From positions 186,001 to 250,000 of the forward strand of contig JBLNDJ010000048.1 of NCBI GenBank assembly GCA_050261515.1: a stretch of 64,000 nucleotides of DNA, read 5' to 3'. Each line of letters starts with the position of its first letter. Position 1 is the stretch's first letter. The position numbers and the translations under genes were made by a program. The DNA comes from JBLNDJ01 sp050261515. GTDB taxonomy: Bacteria; Acidobacteriota; Terriglobia; Bryobacterales; Bryobacteraceae. Below, in pieces: positions 7,193-15,844 of this stretch. A model generated the notes under the pieces. It saw only the letters and a program-made list of their open reading frames with translations, was not told the DNA's origin and searched no databases.

Positions 7193-10137
7193 TAGAAGGC
7201 CTGCCCTATAGAGAAGAAAAACTGGAAATGGCTGATTCCCTGCATTACTCTGGGAGCGGTTCCTTCCAGCACTTCCTGGGTTGTGCCCTTGAATCCGAAA
7301 AATCGCGGCGGATTGATGCTGTAGGCCAGATCCAGACGGACCGGTCCCACCGGCGTCCGGTACCGGATTCCGAATCCCACCGCGTGCACCATGTAGTCGA
7401 AATCGCGTAGATCGCGCTGGTGTACCCGAAACGAAATGTTCGAAAGGCTGGAGTAGACGTTGCCCATATCGTGAAACAACACGCCATCCACGTTCTCGCC
7501 AAGCAATGGGAAGCGCCACTCCGTGTTGTGGACCAAGAGCGCGTTGCCGCCGAGCGGGAAGCCGCTGAACGAGTCTCTCGGACCCGCCTGGTTGTCTGGA
7601 AAAGCGCGAAGCGAGGCGCTGCCGCCGCCGAAGAAACGCTCCGGCAAAGGGATCCAATTGGTCGGGCTGACTCCCTGGGGCACTGCGACCGGCTGCAACC
7701 ACCCAAACTGGAGGCGCTGCGCAAAGACGTTGTTTTTGTGGAACGTCTTATAGGTCGAGCTGCTGGCGAGTAAACGTACGAAGGTGGGCCCTGAACCGAG
7801 CGGCCTCGCCGCGAGCTCCAAATCGGCGGTGTTGTATATACCGCGATGCGCGTCGGTCGGATCGTCGCGCCGGTCCCCGATAAAACTTGCCCCAACCGCG
7901 CCGATCCGAGAGGGTTGAGAAAGCATTGGAACCAGCAAGGGATCGATCTTCAGGTTCGAGACGGCATCGCGCCGGATGACATACGTCAAGAGCAATGTGT
8001 TCGCCTTGGAAAGCTTTTGCGAATATTGCGCGGACAACTCCCGCCGTAGCGACGTGAATGTTCGTACGTCCCTGCGATTGTCGTAGAGCCCGGTGAAAGA
8101 GAGGTTCCGGCCGTCCACGTTCCGGTACCGCGGCGCCAGGTAGTTCAAAGAAACCGTCTGCTGCAATGAAGAAACCTGGCTCTTGAAATTGAGGCTGTGC
8201 CCGAGGCCCCAAAGGTTCAGGCGGCTCACTTCAAGAGACGCCCGCGGGCTAAACCCGGTCGCCCCGCCCGGCGAACTCCAACTGTTCTGGCTGCCGCCGA
8301 TCCGGGCGAGTTCGGCCCCGAAACCGCCCGCAAGCGAGTAACGATCCCCCTCGCGGATCTGATACAGAACGTATTTGCGCTCTGTGTCGCCCTCCGGGTT
8401 CTGTACGGCAGTATCCACTTGATCGAAAATTCCCAGGTCGTAGAGGTTGTGCTGCATGTCGGTCATCGCCGTAAGCGAGAGCGGGTCGTTTTCTTGCAGG
8501 CGCATTGCCGGCTCGATCAGCCTCATGCGCGTTTCCTTAAGGCCGGAAATCACCACGTCGCGGACATACCGCCGCGGTCCCTCCTTGACCGTGTAACGTA
8601 CGTCCACCCGATTGGGACCCGGCCCCGGCTTCATGGACCACGAGAACGCCGCCTCCGCGAAGCCTTGTGAATTGTAGGTCCGGATGATGTAGCCCCTGTC
8701 CATTCCGACGTTCACCTCGCTAAACGGCTGGCCGGGGATAGAGGCAAGCATGGAGATCAGTTGATTCCTGTCGATCTGCTTCACACCGTCCAGAGTGAAG
8801 CTGGAAATCAGATACTGCGGGCCTTCGTCGATTCGCACGATCACCGCAAGCTCGTCCTGCTTGCCGTTGTAGTCGTCGATCGTCTGTATCGCGACCTTAA
8901 CGTCGCGAAACCCGTTGGATTGATAGAGCGCCTTGATCGCGCCTTCGTCGCGGCGCGCGAAGCCCGTACTGTAACGGCCGTGGCGGATGCGGATGAGGCC
9001 CGCGGTCTGAATGTACATCCGTTCGCGAATCACATCGGTCGCGAAGTAGTGGTTGCCCTGGACTTCCACGTTGACCACCTTCTGCCGGCGGCCCAGGTTG
9101 ACGGCGTAAACGATATCCTCGCGGTCCGGTCCGGAGCGCTTCTGATGGAAGTCCACTGCAACGTCGAAGTAACCCTGGGACTGGTAGTAGTCACGCAGAT
9201 TCCGCGCGCCCTCGGTGAGGAGATCGCGGTCCACCGTTTGCTCGTCGTACACCGGCACGTACGCCTGCAGCTTGCGTTTCGAGATCTTCGCCCCTGTGGT
9301 CTCGACGTTCACCTTGGGGCCTCCGACGACATTCAGCGTCGGTGTGACGCGCCGGGTCGCAGGGTCGTACTTCATCCCGTGCAGCGAGATTTGGGCGGTA
9401 AGCCGCTTGTCCTTCCGATACCGCTTGCGGACGTTCTGAAGGCCGCGCTGGACGTTGTCCTGCGTGGCCTCTTTCCAGCCAAGAAACCAAAGCCTTTTCC
9501 ATCTGGTTGCGCCGGCCACGTCCGCGGCCGGTAGGGCCGGCGACCCGGTGATCACCGGCGGTGCAAATCGCGCTCGTTTTCCCGGATAGACGGAGTAGAC
9601 GACGTTCACCTGCTGGTGCTCGGGGTCCCGCGTCAACTGCGGCTCCACTTTGGCTTCGTAGAACCCGTTGCTCCGCAGCAGGGCCATGATCCGATCGGCT
9701 CCGCCGTCCAGTTCGTCCCGGTTGAACGGATCGCCCAGCTGGAATCGGGTCGAATTTGCAAGTTGGCCGCGATTAGGAGGGTCTTTGATTTTTCCGACGG
9801 CGTCTACGCGTCCGACAAACCACTGGTCGGCCGTCCGGAACACGACCTCGACGCCGCCGCCGACGCCGTCGCCCTCCGCCGTGATGTCCTCATAACGGCC
9901 GGTCGCATACAAACTTTTGATCCCGGCGCGAACGTCCTCCATCCGGAACGGGGCGTTTGCTTTGAGTGGAAGGATTCGCGACAGGTAGTCCCGGGAAAGC
10001 GGTTGTTCCGGCGGCTCGAACCGGATCGAGACGACCGGCTTGCCCTCAAACGACTGCGGCGAAGGCTGGTCCGCGCCCGTGCAAACCGTGCCGGCACCGA
10101 GGAGGGCGACGCAAACTGCAAGGCCCCTCTTCGCCAT
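7192..10137 (-). CDS. bamA: Omp85 outer membrane assembly protein (BamA/TamA family)
   Basis: Outer-membrane insertase of about 981 residues, longer than E. coli BamA (about 810). A signal peptide (MAKRGLAVCVALLGAGTVCTGA) favours the ATG at 10137; an upstream ATG at 10185 would add 16 residues before it and has no ribosome binding site. About 600 residues of tandem POTRA domains follow, with typical lines such as SYTVKEGPRRYVRDVVISG, then a 16-strand-type barrel. The barrel loop-6 motif, normally (V/I)RG(F/Y), reads LRAF within SASLRAFPDNQAGPRD. The protein ends in a C-terminal aromatic, FFFSIGQAF. Being co-transcribed with SurA-like and TamB genes, it could act as BamA, TamA or a single ancestor-like enzyme serving both roles. 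Confidence 0.9.
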   Translation of the reverse strand: MAKRGLAVCVALLGAGTVCTGADQPSPQSFEGKPVVSIRFEPPEQPLSRDYLSRILPLKANAPFRMEDVRAGIKSLYATGRYEDITAEGDGVGGGVEVVFRTADQWFVGRVDAVGKIKDPPNRGQLANSTRFQLGDPFNRDELDGGADRIMALLRSNGFYEAKVEPQLTRDPEHQQVNVVYSVYPGKRARFAPPVITGSPALPAADVAGATRWKRLWFLGWKEATQDNVQRGLQNVRKRYRKDKRLTAQISLHGMKYDPATRRVTPTLNVVGGPKVNVETTGAKISKRKLQAYVPVYDEQTVDRDLLTEGARNLRDYYQSQGYFDVAVDFHQKRSGPDREDIVYAVNLGRRQKVVNVEVQGNHYFATDVIRERMYIQTAGLIRIRHGRYSTGFARRDEGAIKALYQSNGFRDVKVAIQTIDDYNGKQDELAVIVRIDEGPQYLISSFTLDGVKQIDRNQLISMLASIPGQPFSEVNVGMDRGYIIRTYNSQGFAEAAFSWSMKPGPGPNRVDVRYTVKEGPRRYVRDVVISGLKETRMRLIEPAMRLQENDPLSLTAMTDMQHNLYDLGIFDQVDTAVQNPEGDTERKYVLYQIREGDRYSLAGGFGAELARIGGSQNSWSSPGGATGFSPRASLEVSRLNLWGLGHSLNFKSQVSSLQQTVSLNYLAPRYRNVDGRNLSFTGLYDNRRDVRTFTSLRRELSAQYSQKLSKANTLLLTYVIRRDAVSNLKIDPLLVPMLSQPSRIGAVGASFIGDRRDDPTDAHRGIYNTADLELAARPLGSGPTFVRLLASSSTYKTFHKNNVFAQRLQFGWLQPVAVPQGVSPTNWIPLPERFFGGGSASLRAFPDNQAGPRDSFSGFPLGGNALLVHNTEWRFPLLGENVDGVLFHDMGNVYSSLSNISFRVHQRDLRDFDYMVHAVGFGIRYRTPVGPVRLDLAYSINPPRFFGFKGTTQEVLEGTAPRVMQGISHFQFFFSIGQAF

Positions 10138-10360
10138 CTTGCTGCCCGCTTCTGTGCAACTTACGTGCCATTGGCGAATCGACATTAAGTAGGCTTAACT
10201 ATCGATTGCCTTTGCCGGGGCAGATTCTCTCCTGGGAAAATTCGTCGCTACCCTGGCGCGTTTTTTCGCTGTCCGAGGTCCTTTGACTTCAGTTCGCCTG
10301 GAGCTCCGGCAGCGACCGTCCCCGGCAAAGGGAGGGCTACGCCTGTCGATGAGCTGGCCG

Positions 10361-10405
10361 TGCCGCCACCCCTCACGACCAAGGGAGTGGCCTTTCGTGG
10401 CGGCA
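10361..10405. terminator. Hairpin downstream of the sugar isomerase-like gene
   Basis: Inverted repeat TGCCGCCAC/GTGGCGGCA (10361-10369 with 10397-10405) starts 17 nt past the stop of the minus-strand gene ending at 10422. There is no clear T-tract, so termination is only a suggestion. The rest of the 10186-10421 gap shows no gene; it should also contain the promoter of the Omp85 operon, which I could not place. Confidence 0.4.
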
Positions 10406-10421
10406 AGTCACATCAATGAAG

Positions 10422-11267
10422 CTATAGGTCGAGGCGTTCGAGATAGCGCAGGCTCTCGGGCAACTGGCGCGCGGCGTCGACGGCTTCGTCCTCGATGTAG
10501 TAATGACGGACGCCGGTTTGGCGTGCCGCCCGCAACGTGGCGGGAATATCGATGATGCCCTGGCCGAGCGGAACGCTGTCCTCTTCGCGCACGTCCCTCG
10601 GCAGACCGTTCAGCGGCGTTCCCTTGCGAATGTCTTTGACGTGCATCAGCGGGAACCGGCCGGGGTAGCGATGCAACAGCTTCACCGGATCCTGACAGGC
10701 GTACACGATCCAGAAAATGTCCATCTCGAAGTTGACGAGTTTCGCATCGGTGCGCTTCACCAACGTGTCTAACAGCGTGCCGTCGGGGGATTTCTCAAAC
10801 TCGATGCCGTGCGTATGGTAGCAGCAGTGCAGGCCGGACTTCGCCAGGCTCTCGCCAAAGCGGTTGAGACTCTCGGCGGCGCTCTTGCACTCCTCGTCGG
10901 TCAACTTTTTCTTGTGCGGAACCGTGGAGCACACCACGTATTCGGCGCCCAGCGCGTGCGCATCGTCGGCAACCGACTGAGGCTTTAGGCTGAGGCGCTC
11001 AAAAGCGGCCGTCATCGAAGTCAGCTTGAGTCCGTTGGCGTCGAGGAGCTTGCGGAACTCCGCGGCGCTGCGGCCGTAAAAATCGCCCCCTTCGACCTCG
11101 CTGAATCCGAGCTTCCGGATGAGGGCGAGCGTGCCCGGCAGGTCCTTCCCGGCTTCGCCCCGCAGGCTGTAGATCTGAAGCCCCATGGAAATCGAGCGCT
11201 TCGGTTTGGCGAGGACGGAAGTCAGGGCAGCCGCTGAAGCGAGAAAGGCACGTCGCGGGGTCGTCAT
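10422..11267 (-). CDS. Sugar phosphate isomerase/epimerase-like TIM-barrel protein, Tat-exported
   Basis: Protein of 281 residues of the xylose isomerase-like TIM-barrel (AP_endonuc_2) family. An N-terminal twin-arginine-like signal (TPRRAFLASAAALTSVLA) points to export. The barrel begins with MGLQIYSLRGEAGKDLPGTLALIRKLGFSEVEGGDFYGRS, the usual first strand-helix unit, and contains metal-site-type residues: YHTHGIEFE, NFEMDIFWI, FPLMHVKDI and YYIEDEA near the end. Families of this kind isomerise sugars or inositol derivatives, and exported copies are common in Solibacter-like genomes, but the substrate cannot be read from the sequence. It stands alone on the minus strand, divergent from argF, with no sign of functional linkage to the arginine genes. 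Confidence 0.82.
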   Translation of the reverse strand: MTTPRRAFLASAAALTSVLAKPKRSISMGLQIYSLRGEAGKDLPGTLALIRKLGFSEVEGGDFYGRSAAEFRKLLDANGLKLTSMTAAFERLSLKPQSVADDAHALGAEYVVCSTVPHKKKLTDEECKSAAESLNRFGESLAKSGLHCCYHTHGIEFEKSPDGTLLDTLVKRTDAKLVNFEMDIFWIVYACQDPVKLLHRYPGRFPLMHVKDIRKGTPLNGLPRDVREEDSVPLGQGIIDIPATLRAARQTGVRHYYIEDEAVDAARQLPESLRYLERLDL

Positions 11268-11320
11268 GTTGCTCAGAATATCAGGGCCCTTATCCCGCCC
11301 CTTGACTTCACCCTGACCGC

Positions 11321-11356
11321 ATGCTTAAATATTCACTAGGCTGAATAAACATTCAG
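11321..11356. promoter_or_regulatory. Tandem ARG boxes upstream of argF
   Basis: CTGAATAAACATTCAG (11341-11356) fits the ARG box consensus TGAAT-N4-ATTCA exactly. A degenerate second box at 11321-11336 keeps the ATTCA half (11331-11335) and has its centre 20 bp away, the spacing used by paired ARG boxes where hexameric ArgR binds. An argR gene lies at the end of the same cluster (15049-15492), so feedback repression by arginine-bound ArgR is strongly implied. Confidence 0.85.
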
Positions 11357-11375
11357 TCCTTGAAGGAGAGTGACA

Positions 11376-12320
11376 GTGCAGGCCCGGGCGGAAGCGGAAC
11401 CGATTCTCAAAGTCTCGTCGCAGGATTTCGGATGCGACCTCGACCTCTCTCAGGATGAGGTCATCTCTCTGCTGGATCTCGCCGATGACGTCAAGGCGAC
11501 TCCCAAGCGGTATGCCGATTCCCTCCGCGGCCGTTCCCTCAGCCTGCTGTTCGAAAAGCCTTCGCTGCGCACACGGATGACGTTCGAGCTTGCCATCAAG
11601 CAACTCGGCGGCGATGCCGTAACTTCCATCGGAATGATCGGCGACCGCGAGCCCGTCAAGGACGTCGCGCGCAATCTCGACCGGTGGACGCAGTGCATCG
11701 TGGCGCGCGTCTTCTCGCAGCGCACCATAGAAGAGCTCGCCCAGTGGTCGTCCGTGCCCGTCATCAACGCGCTCAGCGATTTGTATCATCCCTGCCAGGT
11801 GCTGGCGGACATGATGACGCTGCGGGAGCGTTTCGGTAGCCTGCAGGGGCTGAACCTCACGTTCGTCGGCGATGGCAACAACGTGGCGCATTCGCTGATG
11901 CTTTCGGCCACACGGCTCGGCGCGAACTTCACGATCGCGACGCCGCCCGGCTATCAACCGAACCAGGACATCACGGCCGAGGCCGAGGGGCTGGCGGCCA
12001 TCTCGGGCGCGAAGCTCAAGATCACGACGGATCCGGAAGAGGCCGTCCACGGCGCCAACGCCGTCTACACCGACGTCTGGACCAGCATGGGCGAGGAGAA
12101 CGAGGCCGACAAGCGGCGCAAGGCGTTCCGCAAATACCAGGTGAATGAAAGCCTGTTCTCCCTGGCCGCGCCGGATGCCATCTTCATGCATTGCCTGCCG
12201 GCGCACCGCGGCGAGGAGACGACCGACGCCGTGATCGAATCGCCGCAATCCGCCGTGTTCGACCAGGCCGAGAACCGGCTCCACGCGCAAAAAGCACTGC
12301 TGCTGATGCTCATGGACTGA
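11376..12320 (+). CDS. argF: Ornithine carbamoyltransferase
   Basis: Makes citrulline from ornithine and carbamoyl phosphate in the cytoplasm. The 314-residue product has the carbamoyl-phosphate site FEKPSLRTRMTF (SxRT), the HPCQ motif in LSDLYHPCQVLADM, the DVWTSMGEE segment and the catalytic HCLPAHRGEE loop. The loop reads HCLPAHRG as in OTCase and not HCLPVRRN as in N-acetylornithine carbamoyltransferase. GTG at 11376 is preferred over the GTG at 11370 because AGGAG (11364-11368) is 7 nt before the former. An ARG box lies just upstream. argG follows 37 nt downstream, then argH and argR on the same strand, so the last three steps of arginine synthesis are clustered with their repressor. Confidence 0.96.
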   Translation: MQARAEAEPILKVSSQDFGCDLDLSQDEVISLLDLADDVKATPKRYADSLRGRSLSLLFEKPSLRTRMTFELAIKQLGGDAVTSIGMIGDREPVKDVARNLDRWTQCIVARVFSQRTIEELAQWSSVPVINALSDLYHPCQVLADMMTLRERFGSLQGLNLTFVGDGNNVAHSLMLSATRLGANFTIATPPGYQPNQDITAEAEGLAAISGAKLKITTDPEEAVHGANAVYTDVWTSMGEENEADKRRKAFRKYQVNESLFSLAAPDAIFMHCLPAHRGEETTDAVIESPQSAVFDQAENRLHAQKALLLMLMD

Positions 12321-12357
12321 ACGGCCCGCCTGCTACAATTTCGTATTCGGCTACAAC

Positions 12358-13563
12358 ATGCAAAAACCTAAGAAAGTGGCGCTCGCTTACTCGGGCGGCC
12401 TCGATACCTCAATCATCATTCCCTGGTTGAAAGAGAACTACGGGTGCGAAGTCGTCGCCGTGTGCGGCGACATCGGACAAGGCGAGGACGAACTCACCGG
12501 CCTCGAAGAGAAAGCCCGTAAGACCGGCGCGGCGGAAGTCTACGTCGAGGACATGCGCGAGGAGTTCGTCACGGAGTACGTGTGGCGGCTGGTGCGCGCC
12601 GGCGGCATCTACGAGGACAAGTACCTGCTCGGCACGTCCATCGCGCGGCCGCTGCTCGCCAAAAAGCAGGTCGAGGTGGCGCTGCGCACGGGATGCGACG
12701 CGCTGGCCCACGGCTGCACGGGCAAGGGCAACGACCAGGTCCGCTTCGAGCTGACCTACAAGGCCCTGGCGCCGCACCTGCCGGTGATCGCTCCGTGGCG
12801 CGAGTGGGACATCGTGTCTCGCGAAGACGCTATCGAATACGCCGCGAAACACAACGTCCCGATCTCGCAATCCACCAAGAAGATCTACAGCCGCGACCGC
12901 AACATCTGGCACATTTCTCACGAGGGCGGCGCGCTCGAAGACCCGGCCAACGCCGCGCCCGAAGAGATCTGGATGCTCACCAAGAGCCCGAAGGAGGCGC
13001 CCGATACGCCGGGTGACATCACGATCGGGTTCGAGGCGGGCGTGCCGGTATCGGTGAACGGGAAGCGCGCCTCGGCGGTCAGCCTGCTCGAGCAATTGAA
13101 CTGGATCGGCGGGCAGCACGCGATCGGCCGCGTGGACCTGGTGGAGAACCGCTTCGTCGGGATGAAGAGCCGCGGCTGCTACGAGACGCCGGGCGGCACG
13201 CTGATCATGGCGGCGCACCGCGAGCTCGAAGCGCTCACGCTCGACAAGAGCCTGCTGCACTTCAAGCAGCGGCTGGCGCTCGAATACGCCGAGATGGTCT
13301 ACAACGGCCTGTGGTTTACGCCGCTGCGCGAGGCGCTCGATGCGTTCTTCGAAAGCGCGTCCCAGGCGACGACGGGCGAGGTGACGCTGCGGATGTACAA
13401 GGGCAACCTCGAGCCGGTGAGCCGCAAATCCCCGTACTCGCTCTATTCGCTCGATATCGCAAGCTTCACCATGGGCGCGAGCTACGACCAGAAGGACGCG
13501 CAGGGCTTCATCAACCTGATTGGGCTGCCCATCAAGGTGCGCGCGGCGATCACGGCTAAATGA
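12358..13563 (+). CDS. argG: Argininosuccinate synthase
   Basis: ATP-dependent ligase joining citrulline and aspartate. Its 401 residues match the usual bacterial length (about 400). The N-terminal P-loop of the PP-type ATPase fold is ALAYSGGLDTSIIIPWL. Other family signatures are GCTGKGNDQVRFE, the citrulline/aspartate-binding region with IWHISHEGGALEDP, and CYETPGGTLIMAAHRELEALT. It follows argF by 37 nt. A TACAAT hexamer at 12334-12339 may give it a secondary promoter. The sequence between argG and argH holds a palindromic repeat (13576-13646) that could form a hairpin in the mRNA and reduce argH expression. Confidence 0.97.
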   Translation: MQKPKKVALAYSGGLDTSIIIPWLKENYGCEVVAVCGDIGQGEDELTGLEEKARKTGAAEVYVEDMREEFVTEYVWRLVRAGGIYEDKYLLGTSIARPLLAKKQVEVALRTGCDALAHGCTGKGNDQVRFELTYKALAPHLPVIAPWREWDIVSREDAIEYAAKHNVPISQSTKKIYSRDRNIWHISHEGGALEDPANAAPEEIWMLTKSPKEAPDTPGDITIGFEAGVPVSVNGKRASAVSLLEQLNWIGGQHAIGRVDLVENRFVGMKSRGCYETPGGTLIMAAHRELEALTLDKSLLHFKQRLALEYAEMVYNGLWFTPLREALDAFFESASQATTGEVTLRMYKGNLEPVSRKSPYSLYSLDIASFTMGASYDQKDAQGFINLIGLPIKVRAAITAK

Positions 13564-13575
13564 CCAAAACTACTT

Positions 13576-13646
13576 CACCGCAGAGACACAGAGAGCGCGG
13601 AGAGATTCAATTGGTTTTCCTCTGCGTCCTCTGCGTCTCTGCGGTG
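13576..13646. repeat. CCGCAGAG-type palindromic repeat between argG and argH
   Basis: The left arm CACCGCAGAGACACAGAG (13576-13593) is nearly the inverse complement of the right arm CTCTGCGTCTCTGCGGTG (13629-13646); the outer 12 bp pair perfectly. The unit recurs in rearranged form at 18352-18520. Dispersed intergenic repeats with this core are found in many environmental bacterial genomes. Here it sits within an operon, so its transcript would form a stem between the argG stop and the argH start. Confidence 0.8.
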
Positions 13647-13666
13647 GATCTTTGTCGGGGTGCCGA

Positions 13667-15052
13667 GTGAAGCTCTGGGGCGGGCGGTTTGAGACGGGGC
13701 CTTCGGAGGTCTTTGAGCGGTTCTCCGGCTCGCTCCATTTCGACCGCCGGCTGATTCAGGCCGACATTCTCGGTTCGAAAGCGTGGGCCCGGTCTCTCGA
13801 GCGTGTCGGCATTCTGAGCGCGGACGAATGCGCGGCGCTCATCTCGGCTTTCGATGCCATCTCCGCCGAGGCTTCGCAACCCGCGTTCTTCGAGGGCGCC
13901 AACGACGAGGATGTCCACACGCTCGTCATCCGCAAGCTGAAGGAGCGGGCGGGCGCGGTCGCCGATAAGATGCACACGGGCCGCAGCCGCAACGAGCAGG
14001 TGTCGCTCGATACGCGGCTGTGGCTGCGCGGCGAGATCGATGCGGTTCGCGAGCTGCTGGCCAGGCTGATGGAGGCGCTGATCGCGCTCGCCGAACGCTA
14101 TCCCGATGCCGTCATTCCCGGTTACACGCACATGCGGCGGGCGCAAGCCGTCCTCTGGCCGCACTACCTGCTCGCCTACTTCGAGATGTTCTCGCGCGAT
14201 ACAGAGCGGCTGACGGACGCGCGGCGGCGCGTGAACGTCATGCCGCTCGGCTCGGGCGCGCTCGCCGGGTCGGGCTTCCCGTTCGACCGCGATGCCATCG
14301 CGCGCGAGCTCGGCTTCGAAGGCGTCACGCGCAACAGCATGGACGTTTCGGCCGACCGCGATTTCGTCCTCGACTTCCTCTACGCCGCCTCGACCATCCT
14401 TCTGCACCTGAGCCGCCTCGCGGAGGACTGGATTCTCTATTCGAGCGAAGAATTCGGCTGGCTCGATTTGAGCGATGCCGTCACGAGCGGCTCGAGCCTG
14501 ATGCCGCAGAAGAAGAACCCCGATTCGCTCGAGCTGATCCGCGGCAAATCGGGGCGCGTGCTCGGCTGCCTCACTTCCATGCTCGTGACCATGAAGGGCC
14601 TGCCGCTGACTTACAACCGCGACATGCAGGAAGACAAGGAGCCGCTGTTCGAAGCCGTCGATCAGGTGAAGGGTTCGCTCGAAATGGCACGCGTGGTGGC
14701 GGAGTCCGTGCAGCTCAATGCCGCGCGTCCGGCGGCCGCGGCCGAGCAAAGCTGGGTCGTGGCGACTGATCTCGCCGAGGAACTGGCGCGCTCGGGCACC
14801 CCGTTTCATCAAGCGCACCAGATCGCGGGCCGGCTCGTGCTCGAAAGCGTACGCACGGGCAAGAAGCCTTCGGATTGGACGGCGGAACAGCTCGCCGCCT
14901 TCGCCCCGGAATTCAAGCCCGGGATGGTCCGGCTCATGCGGCCGTCCGAAGGCATGAAGACCCGCGAGATTCCCGGCGGCACAGGCCCGGCGGCCGTCGC
15001 GGCGGCCCTTGCGGACGCCCGGCGGCGTGTGAGTAAGATGAGGGCCGGATGA
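13667..15052 (+). CDS. argH: Argininosuccinate lyase
   Basis: Splits argininosuccinate to arginine and fumarate, the last step of arginine synthesis. The product is 461 residues, normal for the fumarase/aspartase superfamily. It opens with KLWGGRF, the canonical ArgH start, so the GTG at 13667 is the start; the longer reading from 13520 runs through the palindromic repeat and into argG. Signatures include NDEDVHTLVIRKL, HTGRSRNEQV, PGYTHMRRAQ and the catalytic-serine loop GSSLMPQKKNPD. The stop overlaps the argR start (ATGA, 15049-15052), so repressor synthesis is coupled to argH translation. Confidence 0.96.
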   Translation: MKLWGGRFETGPSEVFERFSGSLHFDRRLIQADILGSKAWARSLERVGILSADECAALISAFDAISAEASQPAFFEGANDEDVHTLVIRKLKERAGAVADKMHTGRSRNEQVSLDTRLWLRGEIDAVRELLARLMEALIALAERYPDAVIPGYTHMRRAQAVLWPHYLLAYFEMFSRDTERLTDARRRVNVMPLGSGALAGSGFPFDRDAIARELGFEGVTRNSMDVSADRDFVLDFLYAASTILLHLSRLAEDWILYSSEEFGWLDLSDAVTSGSSLMPQKKNPDSLELIRGKSGRVLGCLTSMLVTMKGLPLTYNRDMQEDKEPLFEAVDQVKGSLEMARVVAESVQLNAARPAAAAEQSWVVATDLAEELARSGTPFHQAHQIAGRLVLESVRTGKKPSDWTAEQLAAFAPEFKPGMVRLMRPSEGMKTREIPGGTGPAAVAAALADARRRVSKMRAG

Positions 15053-15492
15053 ACAAGGCGTACCGCCAGGGCCAGATTCTCAAGCTGATCCGCACTCGAA
15101 ATATCCACACACAGGAAGAGCTGGCGCAGGCGCTGAAGGAGCTGGGCATCCCCGCCACGCAGGTCACTCTTTCACGCGACATACGCGATCTGCGGCTCGC
15201 CAAGACCTCGGAAGGTTACCGGCCGATCGCCGCCGAGGGGCGCACGGGACCGAACCTGGCGATGCTCGCGAGCGAGTTCGTTCTCGACATACGCCAGGCG
15301 CAGAACCTGCTCGTGCTGAAGACGTCGCCGGGCCACGCGAATTCGGTCGCGGTGGCGCTCGATCACGAGTCGTGGCCCGAGATCGTCGGCACGGTGGCGG
15401 GCGACGATACAATCCTCGTTATCCTGCCGGACACAGCGGTAGCCGGCGCCGTGCGCAGCCGGCTTCTCGCGCTGCTCGAGGTCCCCCAGTAG
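15049..15492 (+). CDS. argR: Arginine repressor
   Basis: Transcription factor of 147 residues, typical ArgR size. The N-terminal winged helix (about 1-70) contains the recognition helix ATQVTLSRDIRDL, with the SR pair that contacts ARG boxes. The C-terminal hexamerisation and arginine-binding domain has TSPGHANSVAVALD and GTVAGDDTILVI, with the conserved GDD aspartates that bind arginine. Its likely target, an ARG box, lies upstream of argF at 11341-11356. The ATG overlaps the argH stop, so the repressor sits under the control of its own regulon and would close a negative feedback loop. Confidence 0.95.
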   Translation: MNKAYRQGQILKLIRTRNIHTQEELAQALKELGIPATQVTLSRDIRDLRLAKTSEGYRPIAAEGRTGPNLAMLASEFVLDIRQAQNLLVLKTSPGHANSVAVALDHESWPEIVGTVAGDDTILVILPDTAVAGAVRSRLLALLEVPQ

Positions 15493-15509
15493 CCGATATA
15501 CTTAGTTTG

Positions 15510-15809
15510 ATGCCTCTGGGACGCCGCGCCTTCAAAGCCGCGCTTAGTGCCGTCCTCTTTCTGGGCATCCTACTCGCGCAGCCGGCGTATGTTCCCGGAA
15601 CGCACTCCCATCAAGTCTCCGGGCATTGCTGCGATTTCTGCCACGGCAGGCACGTGCCGCCGGTGCAGCCCGCTGCGGCCATCCAGATGCCGCGGCCCAT
15701 CGCCGTCGAATGGCGGCCGGTCACGAACATCGCGCCTGCGGCGGGCGAACCGCTGCTGCTTTCGAATTCCTCTCGCTCTCCTCCCGTACAGTCCGCACTC
15801 CCCGTTTAG
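15510..15809 (+). CDS. Small exported Cys/His-rich protein, unknown function
   Basis: Uncharacterised protein of 99 residues. Residues about 5-24 form a signal peptide or membrane anchor (FKAALSAVLFLGILLAQPA). The mature part begins with HSHQVSGHCCDFCHGRHVPP, a dense CC-x-x-C-H cluster plus several histidines, which could bind copper, zinc or iron. No known enzymatic motif follows. It has no Shine-Dalgarno sequence; TATACT at 15497-15502 ends 7 nt before the ATG, which suggests a leaderless transcript. A TonB-dependent receptor starts 35 nt downstream on the same strand, so a role in handling the receptor's metal cargo is possible but unproven. Confidence 0.7.
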   Translation: MPLGRRAFKAALSAVLFLGILLAQPAYVPGTHSHQVSGHCCDFCHGRHVPPVQPAAAIQMPRPIAVEWRPVTNIAPAAGEPLLLSNSSRSPPVQSALPV

Positions 15810-15844
15810 GCGGTCTGTACCAATGCAAATTCACAGGAGAGTTT

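Noticed and set aside
11376..12320. argF as N-acetylornithine carbamoyltransferase
   Set aside because: The loop reads HCLPAHRGEE as in ornithine carbamoyltransferase rather than the HCLPVRRN form of the acetylated-substrate enzyme.
13520..13666. N-terminal extension of ArgH upstream of 13667
   Set aside because: The extension is encoded by the palindromic repeat and overlaps argG; the conserved KLWGGRF start lies at 13667.
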